30,065 bases of DNA, taken from assembly GCA_025201705.1 (NCBI GenBank), contig MU616876.1, positions 5,046 through 35,110 of the forward strand. Reading direction: 5' to 3'. The translations under genes were made by a program, and so were the position numbers. Shown one piece after another: positions 21,880-30,065 of the stretch. The notes beneath the pieces were generated by a model. That model saw nothing but the letters and a program-made list of their open reading frames with translations, did not search any database and was not told where the DNA came from. The DNA is from Dissophora ornata (taxonomy: Eukaryota; Mortierellomycota; Mortierellomycetes; Mortierellales; Mortierellaceae). Numbering within the stretch: position 1 is the stretch's first letter; every line of letters starts with the position of its first letter.

Positions 21880-22434
21880 CGTCACGAAGGAGCACATATC
21901 AGGAATTATGCAGGAGCAGCGCCGATCAGCACACAATGCTTCTCGCCACACAGCCCCTCCAACGCAACACACATTATAAAGTAAATCGAATAAAAAGGCG
22001 GAAGGCGCGTTGGTCTTTATGCACAAGTCGATTGCATGTATCGCAATGCTGACCACGCGCTAGACAGGGCCCAGCCCCTCGTGTGTATGAAGTTGAACTA
22101 AATAAAAGAGCAATTGACAATTGACAATTGACAATTGACCGGTCCAGCAACATGTCTAGATAGCCACGGGCTGGCAGCATCCAATCCCCAAAGAGCGGAA
22201 CGCTGTAAAAAAAAGGGGGACTAGTGGTTGACGAGCAGTGGCAAACACTTGGACGCATGAGAGTCTTTATACTTTGCTCATCTCTTGCCCATTCATTTGT
22301 CCATTCTCTCTTCTTTCCTTCTGTCGCCCTACACCTCCCCTCCTCCCCTCTCCCTCTTCTCGCGCTCTTGTTCCTGCTCACTTTGGCTTTTCAATCCTCG
22401 CCATACAAGCACAGCCTTCAACCCATCTCGGTCC
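21880..22434. other. Gtr1 3' region and promoter of the F-BAR/RhoGAP fusion gene
   Basis: 555 bp between two same-strand genes. An AATAAA near 21988 fits Gtr1 polyadenylation. A four-fold CAATTGA repeat lies at 22111-22138. A long pyrimidine-rich stretch (about 22300-22375) just before the ATG at 22435 fits a fungal core promoter/5' UTR. An in-frame upstream ATG at 22285 would only add a Ser/Pro/Leu-rich stretch encoded by that tract, so it was not used. Confidence 0.55.
22111..22138. repeat. 7-bp tandem repeat (CAATTGA x4)
   Basis: Four perfect head-to-tail copies, each with a 6-bp palindrome (CAATTG, an E-box-like core). It lies about 300 bp upstream of the fusion gene ATG. It could be a simple repeat or a cluster of factor-binding sites. 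Confidence 0.85.
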
Positions 22435-25400
22435 ATGACCTCTCGACATAGCCGAATGCCGAGCGATGCCGACCGCGAAACATTCGCTCAGGCCCCGAGT
22501 GGTGGTCTGACGCGTTCCACGCCTATCATGCCCCTGGGCATGCCTCCCATGACGAAGGAGGCCAAAGAGTCCAAAGAGCAAGCCCAGGCCTGGGACGCTT
22601 CCCTCAACAGAATATTTCAAACGATGCATGGCGAGGACACGGCAAAGTACCTCACCTACTTCAAAGCCAGGCTCGAGGTAGAGGAGACTTATGTCCGCAG
22701 CCTCGAAAAACTTGTCGCTTCTGCAAAAGGTGGATCCAGAAACTCGATTGTTAGCCACAGAGACAGTAGTTACAGCACTGGAGCCAATAATGTCAATGCC
22801 GCGGAAAAAGGCCAGGGCGGAAATGGAACTTCTGCAGACCCCGAGGAGATCCCGACCACGCTCCAAATGGCCTACGACGCAATGTTGGATACAACCCTGC
22901 AACTGTACAAGCGTCGTCGCCCATTCCTTCGACTCTTGAAAACCTTGACTGGAGCTCTTGCGAGTTTAAAGGTAAAGGATAACCAGTTGCCAATGTTTTT
23001 TTTACTGCTCTCTCATTTCTCTCATGCCTGTTGATATGGGAAGGATCTGTAATTGCTCTGCCAAGGGGCCCTGGGAATATTTTTGTGATATGTGGTACTG
23101 ACGGGCCATTCTTATTTCATTTGCTGCACCTGCAGGAAGCCCACGAGAAGCAGCGCAAGGGCCAGAAGGAGACCGTCAGGCCTGTCTTCCAGCTGTATGC
23201 GGAGACCAGACTTTCCACAGTTCCAAAGGTAATTGGGACTTTATTGCATTTGCGTGTTCAATCTCGTCGAGGCCGCGACGTCGGCACTTGTTCAGTGAAT
23301 TGACTAGCTGGTTGTTATTTCCAAAACACTCTCAGCTCAAGAGGGCGTACGAACAACGGTGCCGCGAGGTTGAACAGGTGCTCGCCATTGAGGACAGCGA
23401 CCATCTTCCTGTGCGCGAGAGACTCAAGAATCTTGCCAGTTCTACTGGTGCGGCAGGAAGACTTGTCAAGTGCAAGCGCGACATGGAGGAAGCGGGTAGG
23501 AACTTGAACATTCTAGGCCGTGGGATGACCTTGCGCTGCGTAGTATACGCCCCCCTCATTGGATTCGTCGATTGTTGACCTATAAATATATCTATTGTTG
23601 ACGCTTTTTTATTTTCAACGTTATCGATACACAGATAGCGAGTACAAGACGGCTGTGCAGTCCCTCGAGGTGTACCGTGTGCAACGCGAACGTTACTTTG
23701 AGTCTTCGTTCCAGGTATATGCAGAGAGATGGGCATTACGCCTAACGACAACAGTGTGCCTTGCTTTTTTCTTTGCCACCACCCTGTGTCACAATGGCAT
23801 CGACTTATTTTTAGTCTAACATCGCCGAGGCTGATCTGTATCATACTACCAGATTATGCAAAACATGATCAAGGAGCGCGAGACAACGTCCCGCCAGTGT
23901 CTCGAGGCGTACGTCAACGGGGAGCGCGAATTGATCTCGGGCGCCAAGGAGGATATCGACCGCTTTTCGATCGTCGTCGACTGCGTCAAACCCGCTAGCG
24001 ACATGGACCAGATTAGCATGACATTTACAAAGGATATCCATTCACATCCCAAGCCTGTGCCCTACGAGAACTATTATCAAAAGCCCATCCCAGGTAACGT
24101 CTTCAATATATGCTGCGATTCCTTGGCCATCGCGTCCGTATTCGCCAGTCGTGCGCCTTCTTTATCAAAACCACGAGCTGCACATACTGACGACCGTTTC
24201 CTTGATGCTCCAATTGTAGAGGGTGTTTTCGGAGCAGGCCTGTCAGACTATGTCAGGAAGTATAGGCATCCCATCCCTTTGGTGATTGTCAAATGTTGTG
24301 ATGCAATCGACCGTGCAGGTGATGTGCCTCTCCTATGTCTGTCATGTAGTTTAGCAGGCTTTTTTGCAGATCGAAATCAACGTGCTCATGCTCTGTTCTC
24401 CATCCTGCCACACTACCAGGATTACGCCGAGAGGGTATCTATCGTGTCTCTGGACGTCACGCTCTGATCATGAGCCTTAAGAAGCAGTTTGAAATCAACG
24501 AGGAAGCTGTCGATCTGACCGACCCCTCGTTTAGTGAAGATGCTGCCTCCATCGCAGCGGTCCTGAAAATTTATCTTCGCGAGCTTCCAGAACCTTTGTT
24601 CCCGTTCTCGCTTAACGAACGTATCGCCTACTCTGGTAAGGCCCCCACCTCCTCTCTGTTGTTGTTGTTTTTTTTTTCCGCTGTTGCAAGTTTTTACCCA
24701 CCGCGACCAATGTGCTTATCAAGCTGGGACAATGTTAAAATAGGCAACCGTGATACCAACATTAGGCTGCATGAACTCAAAGGTCGACTCAAGCGTCTTC
24801 CAGACTGCAACATTGACGCGCTACAGTTTTTGATCCAACATTTACGCAGGTACTATAGCCTCTCCCCCTTGTCATTAGTGCCCATGATAGTATTAGACGA
24901 CAGAGAATTGATATTCAAGACTTGTGTGTCTTCTTTCCTCTATATTAGGGTATACCAACACGTGGATGATAACAAGATGACACTAGACAATATCTCCATG
25001 ATCTTTACTCCAGCGATCTTCCACGACTTTAACAGCGCTTTGGTTGGAGGTGGTCAACAGGGTGGGAGTAATACTTCCACAGCACTTTCTTTCGCGTCCC
25101 AAACAACATCGGCGACCTCCCCTCCTGCAGCAAGCTCGCCTAGTTTTAACACAGCATCCTGGTCAGGACATTCGCCGCCATCCTCGGATCACTACTCGGC
25201 TGTTCAATCAAAGCAGCAGCAGCAGCAGCAGCAACCACTACACCAGTTACCACCAATCACGCCCCAAAACTTGAGTCTTGGTTTCAGCAACTCGGCTTCG
25301 TCATCTCCTATGCTGACGCATGACCTTCCCCCTGGTCTGATGTCATATACTCCTCCTCCAAGCGGTCCCAATAATGGCATGTCATACACTCCTCCTCCAA

Positions 25401-25951
25401 GCGGTTCCATTGCTGCTGGTATGGCAACAGTTGTTCCTCACCCCGGCGCTCACCCTAATATAAACCAGAGTGTCAACGCCCATTCCGCCCCGAGCACTAT
25501 GAGTTCTACGTCGTCCATGTCCACTTCACCAACACAACCATCATTTGCTCCGCCCACAAACACGGTTTCTGCGGCAGCCAGTTGGAGCAATGACCTGGTT
25601 TTGGCAGACCTTATCCTCAACAGTGATACGATCTTTAACGTCTTGCCAAATCTACCCGCCCGTACCAATTCGATGATGGCGATGGATGAAAGATTGTTGG
25701 CTTCGTTAGCGAATACCTCTATGGGGAATAACGGGAATAACAATGGCAGCAGCGCGACGAGACCGTTTGATAACTCAAGGAAATCATCTAGCTCGTCTCT
25801 AGTCGAGGGGACTACTCCATTGCGACCAAGGATGGATAGCTTGGGGCCAAACTATTCGAATCGCATTACGACATTGACTTCGACTGCTCCCTCTATACCC
25901 ATTGTTGCCGGAAGGGATGTGGATCAACAGTACCAGAACCCGCAACAGCAA

Positions 25952-26048
<97 letters not shown>

Positions 26049-26424
26049 CGTACTTGCCACCACCACAGCCGCAGCAGCCAAGTTATCCTCAGGGGCCAAC
26101 GACAGGACAGGAAGGACAGCAGCGGCCACAGAATCTACAACAGCAACAACAGCTCCTGTATCAGACTGCGCAGCAGCAGCAGCGCAGTTATGGACTGAGC
26201 AACGATGCTATCTGGTCGGGCGAGATATCATGGATGATCAACGTGGCGAGTGGACAACCACCCCGAGAATGCATCTGTGTGCTGTCTATGTTTGCGGGCA
26301 AGAAGATCGACAAGTCCTTGGATGAGGAATTGTACGTTACTTTTCAAGGGTATATCTATCAAAGGAGCACACTCAATCCACCATGATGCAGAGAGTACTC
26401 ACAACCTGTCTCTCTTTTTTTCTT

Positions 26425-26455
<31 letters not shown>

Positions 26456-26793
26456 TTCTCTTGTTCATATGCAGTTCACTTTCGCTATGGCCCAAGAAAC
26501 TCATGATCACAGGCCACATGCCCGCCAGGACCTCCGAACTTCAAAAACTCGCCGAAACCCACAATCTTCCTTTCGTCCGCATCTTCCCCTCTCCGGGAAG
26601 TTCTGTCGAGAACAGTGAACTCCATGATGCCCTTACAAGGAACCTGAACAATCATAAAATGGTGGCCACCATTCGGTTCCCACAGGTCGGTCCACAGGCC
26701 GGGTTGGTGTTGATCTATAACGAGAAACAACACGATTTGATCGGGATGTTGTTCTTGAAGGTTCCGATCCCCAACTTTTCGCAAGCATTGTGA
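22435..26793 (+). CDS. F-BAR + RhoGAP protein fused to a MED25-type PTOV domain
   Basis: Exons 22435-22971, 23136-23228, 23336-23495, 23635-23714, 23853-24093, 24220-24318, 24420-24635, 24744-24849, 24949-26331, 26475-26793; 1077 aa. The F-BAR membrane-bending domain is at about 38-330 (AWDASLNRIFQTMHGEDTAKYL, CKRDMEEADSEYKTAVQ). The RhoGAP domain is at about 371-540, with arginine finger in EGIYRVSG (about 411) and LKIYLRELPEPLFPF; it should switch off a Rho GTPase. This pair resembles yeast Rgd1. A Ser/Thr/Pro-rich tail follows, then poly-Q (about 842-877), then PTOV (about 926-1071), which ends the protein. Exon 9 runs without a stop from the end of RhoGAP into PTOV, so the fusion does not depend on splice choice. 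The last intron matches the MED25 PTOV intron. The usual RhoGAP FGPNL/FGPTL reads FTPAIF here. ATG 22435 was chosen because the next upstream ATG only adds pyrimidine-tract peptide. Confidence 0.88.
25945..26048 (+). repeat. CAG/CAA repeat (poly-Gln) between RhoGAP tail and PTOV
   Basis: A near-pure glutamine tract of mixed CAG and CAA codons, in frame within exon 9 of the fusion gene. Shorter CAG runs occur at about 25213-25232 and 26137-26182. It sits where the Rho-regulator part gives way to the MED25-like part, and MED25 has an equivalent tract in the same place, so it is the likely junction. Confidence 0.92.
26192..26775 (+). repeat. PTOV domain copy B (in the RhoGAP fusion)
   Basis: Codons from GLSNDAIWSGEISWM to VPIPN, with a phase-2 intron at 26332-26474. 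It is the inverted partner of 13867-14450. The introns are both 143 bp but their sequences have largely diverged. Copy B has a CT microsatellite where copy A has a T run; both keep an AGTACTCAC string in mid-intron. After VPIPN the two proteins diverge: copy B ends 6 residues later, whereas MED25 continues into a Q-rich tail. Confidence 0.9.
26413..26450. repeat. CT microsatellite in the last intron of the fusion gene
   Basis: Alternating CT on the plus strand, serving as a long pyrimidine tract about 25 bp before the acceptor ATGCAG at 26474. Confidence 0.85.
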
Positions 26794-27017
26794 TGACTAA
26801 AAATGTCATTATAGCAAGAGAGAAAGAAAAAAAAAACAACAACTTGTCATATGGACTCAAATAGTAGAATTTACATATACCATAACAATGAACAGCATAT
26901 ACAACAAACAGCGATAATGTTTCTTTTTTTCTTTTTTGATTGTTGATGTTGTTGCTGTTGATTTTTATACAAGTACAAGTGCTACACTAGTTTTTTTTCT
27001 CGGCTTCTTGGCTTCTT
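26794..27017. other. Convergent 3' spacer between the fusion gene and SNF1
   Basis: 224 bp, A/T-rich, with A-runs near 26828-26836 and T-runs near 26921-26937 and 26991-26998. It should contain both 3' UTRs. No gene seen. Confidence 0.5.

Positions 27018-30065
<3,048 letters not shown>

Noticed and set aside
22285..22434. Upstream in-frame ATG at 22285 as start of the fusion gene
   Set aside because: The added residues come from a pyrimidine-rich 5' UTR-like tract; ATG 22435 gives a normal lead-in to the F-BAR domain.
26192..26793. PTOV copy B as a retroposed MED25 cDNA or stand-alone pseudogene
   Set aside because: It keeps the MED25 intron in the same position, has no frame break, and is open into the RhoGAP exon.

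Overview
The window is eukaryotic and looks fungal. It holds seven intron-containing protein genes with short introns (about 70-180 bp), one of them a chitin synthase carrying a myosin-like motor domain, together with a Gtr1/RagA GTPase and a Snf1/AMPK kinase. A retained MED25 (missing in budding yeast), many glutamine homopolymers and the intron-rich structure suggest an early-diverging filamentous fungus, most likely Mucoromycota (Mortierella-like). The lineage is an inference; the gene families are read from the translated sequence.

Layout. 334-7488 (-): class V/VII-type chitin synthase, 5 exons, 2264 aa, complete. 7489-10259: a 2.8 kb divergent intergenic stretch with microsatellites and no supported gene. 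10260-12975 (+): unrecognised protein with a KH-like N-terminal segment and a conserved-looking C-terminal domain. 13187-17976 (-): Mediator subunit MED25, 8 exons, vWA domain + very long Q/AQ-rich middle + PTOV (ACID) domain. 18539-19995 (-): unrecognised 457-aa protein, divergent from 20333-21879 (+): Gtr1/RagA GTPase, 7 exons. 22435-26793 (+): F-BAR + RhoGAP + poly-Q + PTOV fusion, 10 exons, 1077 aa. 27018-30065 (-): Snf1/AMPK alpha kinase, cut off at its 5' end by the right edge of the window.

Main discovery candidate. The F-BAR/RhoGAP gene ends in a second copy of the MED25 PTOV domain, in one uninterrupted reading frame with the RhoGAP tail. The two PTOV copies lie in inverted orientation about 12 kb apart. 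By hand alignment they are about 71% identical over 147 residues (105 matches) with no gap. Both carry a phase-2 intron at exactly the same codon, 143 bp long in each. This points to a DNA-level duplication of the MED25 3' part and its capture by a cytoskeletal Rho regulator, probably through the poly-Q tracts that precede PTOV in both genes.

How the genes relate. Several products act in growth control: cell-wall synthesis (chitin synthase), Rho signalling and membrane curvature (F-BAR/RhoGAP), amino-acid signalling to TORC1 (Gtr1) and energy signalling (Snf1). Each is transcribed separately. The pairs are convergent (12975/13187 and 26793/27018), divergent (7488/10260 and 19995/20333) or tandem, and there is no operon-like logic. 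Two GC-AG introns (in the chitin synthase and the kinase) and one NAGNAG acceptor (Gtr1) are notable splicing features. All exon boundaries were derived by hand from splice consensus, reading phase and family conservation.
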